Origin: Lutibacter sp. | GTDB lineage: Bacteria; Bacteroidota; Bacteroidia; Flavobacteriales; Flavobacteriaceae | Direction: 5' to 3' | Assembly: GCA_003516285.1 (NCBI GenBank) | Contig: DPCK01000024.1 | Location: 26,020 to 37,691 of the forward strand | Length of the DNA stretch: 11,672 nucleotides | Part shown: piece by piece, positions 5,080 to 11,672 of the stretch | Position numbering within the stretch: the first letter of the stretch is position 1 | Layout: each line of letters starts with the position of its first letter | Notes under the pieces: model-generated | What the model was told of the DNA's origin: nothing | Database searches by the model: none | What the model saw: only the letters and a program-made list of their open reading frames with translations | Position numbers and translations under genes: made by a program

Positions 5080-7524
5080 ATGAAAAAAATACTTTTATTA
5101 TGCAGTCTGCTCATTTCATTGACTGTTTCTGCACAACTTCCAGCAAATGACAATCCAAAAACCGGTGTAATTACCGGAAAAGTGATTGATGAAACCACAA
5201 AACAAGCGATGCCTTATGTGAGCATTGTTGTTAAAGATGCCAGCAAAAAATCTACTACTGGCGGAATCACTGACGATAGCGGAAATTTTACCATCAAACA
5301 TATTCCTGAAGGTGAAAATAATGTTGAAATTCAATTTATTGGCTATAAAACCGAAACTAAAAAAATAAACATTACCCGAACAAACACCAACATTAATTTA
5401 GGGATCATTGCATTAAAAGAAGAAGCCGCGCAATTAGAAGAAGTAGTTGTTGTGGCAGAAACTTCAACAGTGACGCAAAAAATAGACAGAAAAGTGATTA
5501 ATGTAGGAAAGGATTTAACGTCTGCAGGAGCAACAGCATCAGAATTATTAAACAATGTCCAATCTGTTTCAGTAGATAGTCAAACCGGTAATTTAAGCTT
5601 AAGAGGCAATGAAAATGTACGCGTGTTGGTTGACGGAAAACCTTCAAATATTGATACGGCGCAACTGCTCAAACAAATTCCGTCAACATCCATTAAAAGC
5701 ATTGAGTTAATTACCAATCCTTCAGCCAAATACAACCCTGAAGGGATGAGTGGCATTATTAACATCGTATTGCACAAAAATTCTAATTTAGGTTTTAATG
5801 CAACTGTTAACACGGGAGTAACATCTGGCGTAAATAACCGATTCAACGGCTCATTGGATATGAATTTTAAAACCGGAAAAGTGAATTTCTTTTCAAATTA
5901 CGGGGTAAAGGATGGAAAAAGTAAAAATTACGGGAAAGTTGTCAGATACGATAACAATGCTGTCCAAAACTTTATGTTTGTTGAAGATGGCACTTCACAC
6001 CTGCTAAAACTGGGTGCAGATGTGTATATAAATGACAAAAACACTTTTTCTTTTTACACTACCCAAAACATTGCAAACCAACTATTTAATGGAAGTACTT
6101 TGGTTGCTTATAACAATGTTATGAACAGTAACAGTTTAATGTTTGTAGACTCGGAAGACAACGCTCAAGCCTATAATTTTAATTACACCTTAGATTTTGA
6201 AAAAAAGGAACATAAATTAGAATTGGAAGCCAATTTTTCAAACTCTGAAAGTCCGGAAGATGCCTTGTACAATGAAATTATCCATCCCAATGATTTGACC
6301 GCAAATTACAATGATAAAGTGGACAACGATCGAAAAACAAACTTGATTAATTTGGATTACACCAACCCTTTATCAGAAAAATCAAAGCTTGAGCTAGGTT
6401 TGGAAGCAAGATTAGAGGATACCAAAAATAATAATGTTACCAACCAACACGAATTTGTTTACGACAATAACGGCAATTTAATCGACGATGGAAATGGCTG
6501 GTATGAAACCTCGCCAAAAGGCAATTCCTCCTTTGAATATGACCGAAAAATTTATTCTGGTTACGCAAATTACAACCAGACTTTCAACAAATTGGCCATA
6601 CAACTTGGGGCACGCTTAGAGCAATATGAGGTAAATGGTACTTTTGTTAAAAATACAGAAACTGCTATTTATAAAGATGAAATATTTACAGTGTATCCAT
6701 CTGCATTTTTGACCTACAATGCCAACGATAAAAACCAATTTCAATTAAGTTATAGCCGCAGGGTCGACCGTCCTTCAATTGGCCAGGTAAACCCAATTAG
6801 AGAATGGAGTACGCCAACAATTACCTCTGTAGGAAATCCAAATTTAAAACCTCAATTCACCAATTCCTATGAACTAAATTACACACGTAATTACGATAAA
6901 GGATCGGTAACTTTTGGAACATTTTACAGAAGGGTGAACGATAATATTTCAAGAATCTTGAATGTTGATCCTTTAGATGAAGACAAAGTAGAATTGTCTT
7001 TCGCAAATTCTGACAGCAATAACCGTTATGGCTTAGAATTATCCGGCAATCACAAAATAGCAAAATGGTGGAAAGTGAACGCAAGTTTCGATTTATATAC
7101 GCAAAAAGAAAGCGGTATTGCCAATGGAGAACAACTTGAAGTTACCAACAACTCCATAAATTTCAGAATAAACAACAATTTTACAGCCACCAAAAATCTT
7201 CGTTTTCAATTGTTTGGAATGTACAGAGGCGGAGGAGAATCTATCCAATTTAAAATTGATCCGATGTGGATGATAAATACTGGTGCCAGTTTAAATGTAC
7301 TTGAAGGAAAAGGAACTATCAGCATAAGGGTTAATGATATTTTTGAAGGAATGAAATTCAAATTTGATTCAGAAAATCCTTATCCGCAATCCGGACAATT
7401 TAACTGGGAAAGCAGAACAGCTTATGTTGGATTTATGTACAAATTCGGAGGCGGAAAAAATAGCGCGAGAAATCGTAAAACCAGAGACAATAACGAAACT
7501 CAAGGAAGTGGCGGATTTATATAA
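5080..7524 (+). CDS. TonB-dependent outer-membrane receptor (outer membrane beta-barrel family, non-SusC)
   Basis: This 814-residue protein is predicted to import an unidentified ligand across the outer membrane using TonB energy. Residues 1-19 are a signal peptide (MKKILLLCSLLISLTVSAQ). Residues about 28-112 form a carboxypeptidase-regulatory-like Ig domain (GVITGKVIDETT, AMPYVSIVVKDA, TDDSGNFTIKHIPEG). The plug domain covers about 118-232, with SLRGNENVRVLVDGKPS (173-189) and IELITNPSAKYNPEGMSGIINIV. The rest is a beta-barrel of the OMP_b-brl_3 type, including YSRRVDRPS and a late YVGFMYKFGG strand. It ends in a basic and polar tail closing with GSGGFI, as is common in this family. No SusD-like lipoprotein follows, so it is not a SusC/SusD transporter. 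The ligand cannot be inferred from context. It shares the promoter at 4866-4896 with the small ORF upstream. Confidence 0.92.
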   Translation: MKKILLLCSLLISLTVSAQLPANDNPKTGVITGKVIDETTKQAMPYVSIVVKDASKKSTTGGITDDSGNFTIKHIPEGENNVEIQFIGYKTETKKINITRTNTNINLGIIALKEEAAQLEEVVVVAETSTVTQKIDRKVINVGKDLTSAGATASELLNNVQSVSVDSQTGNLSLRGNENVRVLVDGKPSNIDTAQLLKQIPSTSIKSIELITNPSAKYNPEGMSGIINIVLHKNSNLGFNATVNTGVTSGVNNRFNGSLDMNFKTGKVNFFSNYGVKDGKSKNYGKVVRYDNNAVQNFMFVEDGTSHLLKLGADVYINDKNTFSFYTTQNIANQLFNGSTLVAYNNVMNSNSLMFVDSEDNAQAYNFNYTLDFEKKEHKLELEANFSNSESPEDALYNEIIHPNDLTANYNDKVDNDRKTNLINLDYTNPLSEKSKLELGLEARLEDTKNNNVTNQHEFVYDNNGNLIDDGNGWYETSPKGNSSFEYDRKIYSGYANYNQTFNKLAIQLGARLEQYEVNGTFVKNTETAIYKDEIFTVYPSAFLTYNANDKNQFQLSYSRRVDRPSIGQVNPIREWSTPTITSVGNPNLKPQFTNSYELNYTRNYDKGSVTFGTFYRRVNDNISRILNVDPLDEDKVELSFANSDSNNRYGLELSGNHKIAKWWKVNASFDLYTQKESGIANGEQLEVTNNSINFRINNNFTATKNLRFQLFGMYRGGGESIQFKIDPMWMINTGASLNVLEGKGTISIRVNDIFEGMKFKFDSENPYPQSGQFNWESRTAYVGFMYKFGGGKNSARNRKTRDNNETQGSGGFI

Positions 7525-7588
7525 AAACATTGTGAATTTGTTTACATTTAATTAACTATATTTTAACAAGTTAAACACATTAAACCCT

Positions 7589-7596
7589 TAAATTTG
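7589..7596 (+). promoter_or_regulatory. TAnnTTTG -7 box in the gap after the receptor gene
   Basis: TAAATTTG is an exact consensus match, 65 bases past the receptor stop. No protein ORF of useful length follows it. The -33 position has no TTG, so the call is tentative. It would start a transcript near 7602 that runs into the terminator at 7695-7730. Confidence 0.4.
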
Positions 7597-7601
7597 CAGC
7601 A

Positions 7602-7730
7602 AAACATTCTGCCTACAAAAGGCATCTAAATGCCGTAAAAATATAAAAGAATATTTATAATTATTTGAATTAGTTAATTGATAGTCTTTTTGATAAAGCC
7701 TCTAAACTTGCGTTTTAGAGGCTTTTGATT
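7602..7730 (+). ncRNA. Candidate small non-coding RNA, about 130 bases
   Basis: A -7 box at 7589-7596 and an intrinsic terminator at 7695-7730 delimit a stretch with no usable ORF; its only internal ATG (7630) reads two codons. The 5' part holds two mutually exclusive hairpins. TGCCT (7610-7614) can pair with AGGCA (7620-7624), or GGCAT (7621-7625) can pair with ATGCC (7630-7634). A further AT hairpin joins 7639-7644 to 7651-7656. I do not recognise a known RNA family. The alternative reading is that this is simply the 3' untranslated region of the receptor mRNA. Confidence 0.3.
7695..7730 (+). terminator. Rho-independent terminator for the receptor transcript (or candidate sRNA)
   Basis: The perfect 12-bp stem AAAGCCTCTAAA (7695-7706) with TTTAGAGGCTTT (7714-7725) encloses a 7-base loop. 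It is followed by a T-rich tail (TTTTGATTTTT). On the minus strand the hairpin is preserved but the trailing T run is short. Confidence 0.85.
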
Positions 7731-7746
7731 TTTCTCCTATCCACAG

Positions 7747-7765
7747 CCCTTTCCGAAGGAAAGGG
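7747..7765. repeat. Perfect intergenic hairpin CCCTTTCC-GAA-GGAAAGGG
   Basis: The 8-bp GC-containing arms at 7747-7754 and 7758-7765 are separated by GAA. No T run follows on either strand, so it is not a standard terminator. It lies between the convergent ends of the receptor and fabH-like genes. It resembles the short palindromic intergenic elements common in Bacteroidota genomes. Confidence 0.6.
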
Positions 7766-7788
7766 AGTTTGATTTGTTTTACCTTTCA

Positions 7789-7823
7789 ACTTTGAGTTTC
7801 TGACTTCCGACTTCGGACTTTTT
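7789..7823. repeat. Degenerate heptamer run of the ACTTCSG type
   Basis: Five consecutive 7-base units can be read: ACTTTGA, GTTTCTG, ACTTCCG, ACTTCGG, ACTTTTT. They abut the stop codon of the FabH-like gene. The minus-strand transcript of that gene would carry the complement directly after its stop codon. No function is evident. Confidence 0.45.
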
Positions 7824-7824
7824 T

Positions 7825-8832
7825 TTACCACCTAATAATCACGCTTCCCCAGGTGAATCCGCTTCCAAAAGCAGCCAATACCACAATGTCATTGTCTTTA
7901 ATTTTACCCAATTCCCAAGCTTCGGAAAGTGCAATGGCAATAGATGCCGCAGTGGTATTTCCATATTGCATAATGTTGTTGTACACTTGGTCATCGCTCA
8001 ATCCAAATTTTTTCTGAACAAATTGTGAAATTCTTAAATTCGCCTGATGGGGAATTAATAAATTAATATCTTTCGCCTCCAAATTATTAGCTTGCAATCC
8101 TTCCACAATCACTTCATGAAAACGAACAATGGCGTGTTTAAACACAAAAGTCCCGTTCATATAAGGGAAATAAGACTCGTCATTCTCGTCATTGGCCTCT
8201 AAAATTTCAGGAACCCAATGTTTAATGCTTGGCGCCGCCACTATTAATTCATTGGCGTGTTTTCCTTCGGAATGCAAATGAGTGGACAAAATTCCTTTAT
8301 TGTTATCTTCGGTTCTCGACAATACCGCCGCACCTGCCCCATCGCCAAAAATAACCGTAACGCCTCTGCCTCTATCTGTTTTATCCAATCCGCCTGAATG
8401 AAATTCAGACCCAACCACCAGCACATTTTTATACATTCCTGTTTTAATGAACTGATCGGCAACAGAAAGCGCATACACAAAACCCGAACATTGATTTCTG
8501 ACATCTAATGCGCCAACAGTTCTCATATCAAGCATTTCCTGAATTTGGACACCACATCCTGGAAAATAAAAATCGGGACTCAAAGTGGCGAAAACGATAA
8601 AATCGATGTCGTCTTTGGTAAGTCCTGACCTTTCAATGGCAATTCGAGCAGCTTTTGCGCCCATAATGGAAGAAGTATCTTCACTGCCTTCAGGAATCCA
8701 TCTTCGCTCTTTAATTCCCGTTCTTTCCTGAATCCACTCATCATTGGTATCCATCATTTTCGCTAAATCATCATTGGTTACAATATTATCAGGAACGTAG
8801 AAACCAAGACCGGATATTTTAGAATTATACAT
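7825..8832 (-). CDS. 3-oxoacyl-ACP synthase III family protein (FabH-like)
   Basis: This 335-residue thiolase-fold enzyme is predicted to condense an acyl-CoA primer with malonyl-ACP at the start of fatty-acid synthesis, in the cytoplasm. The full catalytic triad is present: Cys115 in RNQCSGFVYAL, His262 in LIPHQANLRI and Asn292 in QYGNTTAAS. DTNDEWIQERTGIKERR near the N-terminus and AFGSGFTWGS at the C-terminus are also canonical. Compared with E. coli FabH (317 residues) it has about 11 extra residues in an acidic loop near 209-226 (EANDENDESYFP). An in-frame ATG at 8877 would add 15 residues, but the promoter at 8860-8890 overlaps that extension, so 8832 is the start. It stands apart from other fab genes, so it may be a secondary paralogue with a different primer preference; that is inference. 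Confidence 0.92.
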   Translation of the reverse strand: MYNSKISGLGFYVPDNIVTNDDLAKMMDTNDEWIQERTGIKERRWIPEGSEDTSSIMGAKAARIAIERSGLTKDDIDFIVFATLSPDFYFPGCGVQIQEMLDMRTVGALDVRNQCSGFVYALSVADQFIKTGMYKNVLVVGSEFHSGGLDKTDRGRGVTVIFGDGAGAAVLSRTEDNNKGILSTHLHSEGKHANELIVAAPSIKHWVPEILEANDENDESYFPYMNGTFVFKHAIVRFHEVIVEGLQANNLEAKDINLLIPHQANLRISQFVQKKFGLSDDQVYNNIMQYGNTTAASIAIALSEAWELGKIKDNDIVVLAAFGSGFTWGSVIIRW

Positions 8833-8859
8833 AAATTTTGCTTTTTTGGTATATTTATT

Positions 8860-8890
8860 CAAACTTACTAAAATCAAAAACTATTTACAA
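8860..8890 (-). promoter_or_regulatory. Promoter of the FabH-like gene
   Basis: On the minus strand, TTG (8890-8888), a 20-base spacer and TAAGTTTG (8867-8860) match the Bacteroidota promoter consensus exactly. The predicted start site near 8855 leaves a leader of roughly 22 bases. It fixes the start codon at 8832 rather than 8877. Confidence 0.75.
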
Positions 8891-8893
8891 CAA

Positions 8894-9152
8894 TAATTTT
8901 ACGATGTTCATAACTATTTTATGGCTGATATTAAATAAAATATTAAACATAACTATTACATAATCATTGTAATAACCATAATATTCCGATTTGTAGAATT
9001 ACGATAGTCAACCAAAAATAAAATAACTAAGAAAAAAGATAAAAAATAATTCGATTAAAACAGCTATTTAAAAATTATCTCCCAACATCTAAATAAATTA
9101 TTGAAATGCGAATAAAATGAATATTTTATTAAATTCATAAAATAATTAATCT
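8894..9152. other. AT-rich intergenic gap with no recognisable gene
   Basis: This stretch lies between the FabH-like promoter and the end of the GMC gene. It is extremely AT-rich, and I see no credible ORF, RNA gene or exact TAnnTTTG box in it. It contains two small inverted repeats: TATTACA (8954-8960) with TGTAATA (8968-8974), and ATGAAT (9117-9122) with ATTCAT (9133-9138). Both could be chance in DNA of this composition. Confidence 0.6.
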
Positions 9153-9171
9153 AAAAATCACCTTCTGATTT
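9153..9171 (-). terminator. Weak hairpin terminator after the GMC oxidoreductase gene
   Basis: On the minus strand, AAATCA-GAAGG-TGATTT forms a 6-bp stem, and the last arm runs into a run of five T. It begins about 15 bases after the GMC stop. The stem is short and AT-rich, so termination would be inefficient. Confidence 0.4.
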
Positions 9172-9186
9172 CTTAATTTTTAAAAC

Positions 9187-10761
9187 TTATTTAATTGTCT
9201 TATTTGGAATTTTGCTCATTGCATATTCCGTGATTGCGGTGATGGTCAAGGACGGATTTACACCCGGATTTGCAGAAATCATTGAACCGTCACAAACGAA
9301 CATATTTTGATAACCAAAAACCCGATTGTGTTTGTCAATAACGCCTTTTGAAGAATCTTCCCCCATCACTGCGCCACCTAAAATATGTGCAGTTGTTGGT
9401 GTTCCCAATAAAACATCCACAAAATTTCCAAAAGGAATTCCGTTGACTATTTTGCCGTATTTTTTACTTAAATCAAAAGCTTCAGGAATAATTCCGGATG
9501 GAGTTGTCCCCATTTCACTCACCGTTTTCATTTTTGTGATTTTTCCCAGTTTTAGCCGAATGGTGCTGTCAACCGTTTGCATAAACAACAGTACAGTAGT
9601 GCGTTTTGCATAATTTTTGGCAAAAATTGTTTTCAGCAATTTCAGCGGAAATTTTAGAAATAAAAATAAAACTCCCAAAAGGCGCAATAAAGCATATTTG
9701 CTGAAAATGACAGGAATGGTCAGTGTTCTGAAAAAAGCTGAGCCTTCTCCATATCGAACCGGTTCCAAATGCGAATTTTCACTGGTTTGCAATATGGAGC
9801 CAATGGCAATGCCTTTAGAAAAATCTTTGAAATTTTTATTGGTTGAAGTCACCAACATCAACGATTCATTGTTGGTTCTTATGGAGCAGCCAACCATTTC
9901 AGATAAATTGGGCAACGATTTATTTTTCAGTTTTAAAAGCAACGGAACTGTGCCAACTACGCCACCCGAAAAAATAACGCCTTTTGCGTTAATACTGCCT
10001 TTTTCCTTTTTTCCAATGCTTGAAATAAAGTCAATTTTATAGCCATCAGTTCCATTTTTGGATCCTAAAACGGTCACATCCATCACTTCTTTTTCAGCCA
10101 AAATTTCAGCGTCCAATTGTTGCGCCAAATACAAATAATTCTTGTCCAAGGTGTTTTTTGCATTGTACCGGCAACCCGTCATACAACCGCCACAAAAAAC
10201 GCAACCGGTTCTGTCCGGACCCTTTCCGCCAAAATAAGGATCATCCACAGTTCTTCCGGCTTCACCAAAATAAACCGCCACATTTGTCGCTTCAAAAGAT
10301 GTCTCTTTTTCAATATCTTTTGCCAATTTCCGCAAGGTTTCATCGGCTTCAAAAAAAGAAGGATTTATTGCGGATCCCAGCATTTTATAAGCCATTTCAT
10401 AATGCAGTTTAAGCGCTTCTTCCCAATTGTTTAGGTTGGCCCAACTTCCCGAAGTGAAAAAATTTGTTTTTGGAATTGGCAGTGTATTGGCATAAGTCAG
10501 CGAACCGCCGCCAACGCCAACGCCTGATAAAACGGTCACGTGGTTTAAAAAAGTCATTTTAAAAAAACCAAACAATTTCATATTTGGCTGCCACAACCAC
10601 TTTCTTAGATTCCAATTGGTTTTTGGAAAATCTTTGCCGGTAAACCACTTTCCTTTTTCAATCACCAAAACTTTGTAACCTTTTTCGGAAAGTCGCAAAG
10701 CGCTCACCGAACCTCCAAATCCGCTGCCGATAATCACATAATCAAAATCAAGTTGTGACAT
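9187..10761 (-). CDS. GMC family FAD-dependent oxidoreductase (cholesterol-oxidase-like)
   Basis: This 524-residue flavoprotein is predicted to oxidise an alcohol, possibly a sterol or other lipid-like substrate. The FAD Rossmann motif is DYVIIGSGFGGSVSALRLSEKG (7-28; Gly12, Gly14, Gly17), followed by the GMC signature GVGVGGGSLTYAN (80-92). The C-terminal FAD and catalytic part has TAHILGGAVMG (His459) and CDGSMISANPGVNPSLT (Asn498, Asn502). Cys187, Cys190, Cys193 and Cys197 form CxxCxxCxxxC just before RYNAKNTLD, a trait of the ChoD-like and long-chain alcohol oxidase branches of the family. Residues about 347-379 are strongly hydrophobic and basic, suggesting membrane attachment. No signal peptide is seen. 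The substrate is not readable from context. It is divergent from htpG across about 200 bases and has a weak terminator after its stop. Confidence 0.88.
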   Translation of the reverse strand: MSQLDFDYVIIGSGFGGSVSALRLSEKGYKVLVIEKGKWFTGKDFPKTNWNLRKWLWQPNMKLFGFFKMTFLNHVTVLSGVGVGGGSLTYANTLPIPKTNFFTSGSWANLNNWEEALKLHYEMAYKMLGSAINPSFFEADETLRKLAKDIEKETSFEATNVAVYFGEAGRTVDDPYFGGKGPDRTGCVFCGGCMTGCRYNAKNTLDKNYLYLAQQLDAEILAEKEVMDVTVLGSKNGTDGYKIDFISSIGKKEKGSINAKGVIFSGGVVGTVPLLLKLKNKSLPNLSEMVGCSIRTNNESLMLVTSTNKNFKDFSKGIAIGSILQTSENSHLEPVRYGEGSAFFRTLTIPVIFSKYALLRLLGVLFLFLKFPLKLLKTIFAKNYAKRTTVLLFMQTVDSTIRLKLGKITKMKTVSEMGTTPSGIIPEAFDLSKKYGKIVNGIPFGNFVDVLLGTPTTAHILGGAVMGEDSSKGVIDKHNRVFGYQNMFVCDGSMISANPGVNPSLTITAITEYAMSKIPNKTIK

Positions 10762-10830
10762 TTATCTTTGTTTTGAAAATTAAATATGCTGAAAAAATTT
10801 CCAGCTTCCATCTGCCATATTTGTATAATC

Positions 10831-10866
10831 GAGATAATTTCATAAACGAATATACATAATTATCTC
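10831..10866. repeat. 9-bp perfect inverted repeat between the divergent GMC and htpG genes
   Basis: GAGATAATT (10831-10839) and AATTATCTC (10858-10866) are exact reverse complements separated by 18 bases. They sit 70-105 bases upstream of the GMC start and about 97-132 bases upstream of htpG. It may be a regulator-binding site; no regulator is named by the sequence. Confidence 0.5.
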
Positions 10867-10890
10867 AATTCTAATGATGGTTTTGCCAAT

Positions 10891-10922
10891 TTGTCACCTT
10901 TCGCACTTTGGTATTTTTTTTG
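10891..10922 (+). promoter_or_regulatory. Possible htpG promoter (imperfect)
   Basis: TTG at 10891-10893 and TTTG at 10919-10922 have near-normal spacing, but the TA of the -7 consensus is replaced by TT within a T run. A start near 10928 would give a leader of about 35 bases. A stress-type sigma factor or activator could explain the poor match. I see no CIRCE element. Confidence 0.3.
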
Positions 10923-10962
10923 ACTATTACAGAACGTTAATAATAAATCAAAAAATAAAGAT

Positions 10963-11672
10963 ATGGCAAAAGGAAATATTAAAGTAACGGCTGAAAATAT
11001 TTTTCCCATTATTAAAAAATTCTTGTATTCTGATCACGAAATATTTTTGCGTGAATTGATTTCTAATGCAACGGATGCTACCCTAAAATTAAAACATTTA
11101 TCCACACTCGGAGAAATTAAGGGCGATATTGGAAATCCAATTATCGAAATAAAAGTTGACAAAGAGAAAAAAGAAATCAGAATTATCGATCAAGGTGTTG
11201 GTATGACGGGCGATGAAGTTAAAAAGTACATCAACCAAATCGCATTTTCAGGCGCCGAAGAATTTGTTGAAAAATACAAAGACAAAGTGGAGGATACCGG
11301 TATTATCGGTCACTTCGGGTTGGGCTTCTATTCTTCTTTTATGGTTGCCGAAAAAGTGGAAATTTTCACAAAATCATTTCAGGAAGACGCAAAAGCAGTT
11401 CGATGGGAATGCGACGGAAGTCCGCAATATATCTTGGAAGATGTTGAAAGAACCGAGCGCGGAACTGAAATTGTATTGCATATTGCCGAGGATTCAACAG
11501 AGTTTTTGGAAGAAAACAGAATTACGCAACTTTTAAACAAGTACAACAAGTTTATGCCAATTCCAATTAAATTTGGAACGCGTGAAGAAACGTTGCCTTT
11601 GGCTGAAGATGCGCCAGAAGACACAAAACCGGAAAAAATTACGGTGGACAATATCGTAAACAACCCGAATCC
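10963..11672 (+). CDS. htpG: Molecular chaperone HtpG (Hsp90), 5' part; 3' end outside window
   Basis: This is an ATP-dependent cytoplasmic chaperone. The ATG at 10963 follows an A-rich leader, and the frame remains open to the window end, giving 236 complete codons of a protein that usually exceeds 600 residues. The GHKL ATPase domain is intact: FLRELISNATDATLKLK (29-44, with catalytic Glu31 and Mg-ligand Asn35), DQGVGMT (76-82, Asp76 contacting adenine), IGHFGLGFYSSFMVA (115-129) and GTEIVL (167-172). The sequence then enters the linker and start of the middle domain (KFMPIPIKFGTREE, from about 196). The variants HFGLGF and NQIAFSGAEEF are those of Bacteroidota HtpG. It is divergent from the GMC gene, with the inverted repeat at 10831-10866 between them. 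It is probably stress-induced, as HtpG is in many bacteria. Confidence 0.96.
   Translation, partial: MAKGNIKVTAENIFPIIKKFLYSDHEIFLRELISNATDATLKLKHLSTLGEIKGDIGNPIIEIKVDKEKKEIRIIDQGVGMTGDEVKKYINQIAFSGAEEFVEKYKDKVEDTGIIGHFGLGFYSSFMVAEKVEIFTKSFQEDAKAVRWECDGSPQYILEDVERTERGTEIVLHIAEDSTEFLEENRITQLLNKYNKFMPIPIKFGTREETLPLAEDAPEDTKPEKITVDNIVNNPN

Noticed and set aside
1460..7524. Polysaccharide utilisation locus combining the GH2 enzyme and the TonB receptor
   Set aside because: No SusD-like gene is present, the receptor is of the non-SusC type, and a minus-strand gene with separate promoters lies between them.
8833..8877. ATG at 8877 as start of the FabH-like gene
   Set aside because: The consensus promoter at 8860-8890 overlaps the extension, and homologues begin near MYNSKISGLG.
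9326..10434. Several plus-strand ORFs of 84-141 codons opposite the GMC gene
   Set aside because: They are antisense shadows of a clearly coding minus-strand gene, have no recognisable domains and no promoters.
10763..10770. TATCTTTG on the plus strand next to the GMC start codon, as an htpG promoter
   Set aside because: No -33 TTG lies at the right distance, and it would give htpG a leader of nearly 190 bases; likely a chance match.
11213..11663. ORFs of about 100 codons on both strands within the htpG region
   Set aside because: They overlap the intact HtpG frame, whose GHKL motifs are unmistakable.

Overview
The window looks like chromosomal DNA from a member of the Bacteroidota, most probably a Flavobacteriaceae-type organism. 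The DNA is AT-rich, and start codons are preceded by A-rich leaders rather than Shine-Dalgarno sequences. Several genes have the Bacteroidota promoter form (TTG, about 20 bases, then TAnnTTTG). The protein set also fits: a DUF3667-like membrane protein, a one-component TonB-dependent receptor with a carboxypeptidase-regulatory-like N-terminus, a DUF4982-containing GH2 enzyme, and an HtpG of the Bacteroidota type. I see no tRNA, rRNA, insertion sequence, CRISPR array or phage gene.

Layout. Positions 1-393 hold the 3' end of a polytopic membrane protein, followed by a small CsbD-family stress protein (522-707) and a strong terminator (827-865). A universal stress protein (980-1417) follows. Next is a secreted GH2 glycoside hydrolase (1511-3949) with a small cysteine-rich lipoprotein 50 bases downstream (4000-4359), probably co-transcribed. 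A CoA-binding protein (4362-4724, minus) converges on the lipoprotein gene with only 2 bases between the stop codons. To the right, a good promoter precedes an unrecognised 38-codon ORF (4923-5039) and then the TonB-dependent receptor (5080-7524). The 300-base gap after the receptor contains a possible small-RNA unit ending in an intrinsic terminator, a perfect hairpin and a run of degenerate heptamers. On the minus strand lie a stand-alone FabH-like ketoacyl-ACP synthase III (7825-8832) with its own clear promoter and, separated by an AT-rich 350-base gap, a GMC/cholesterol-oxidase-like flavoprotein (9187-10761). The window ends in the 5' part of htpG (from 10963, plus strand), divergent from the GMC gene across a 201-base region that contains a 9-bp inverted repeat.

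Functional reading. The genes do not form one pathway. They are mostly independent transcription units: stress proteins (CsbD, UspA, HtpG), envelope and uptake functions (GH2 enzyme, lipoprotein, TonB receptor) and lipid or redox enzymes (FabH-like, GMC). No SusC/SusD pair accompanies the GH2 gene, so this is not a classical polysaccharide utilisation locus. I found no convincing new defence or mobile system. The points most worth following are non-coding: promoter-associated repeats and a small ORF ahead of the receptor, a candidate sRNA after it, and competing hairpins near 802-857.
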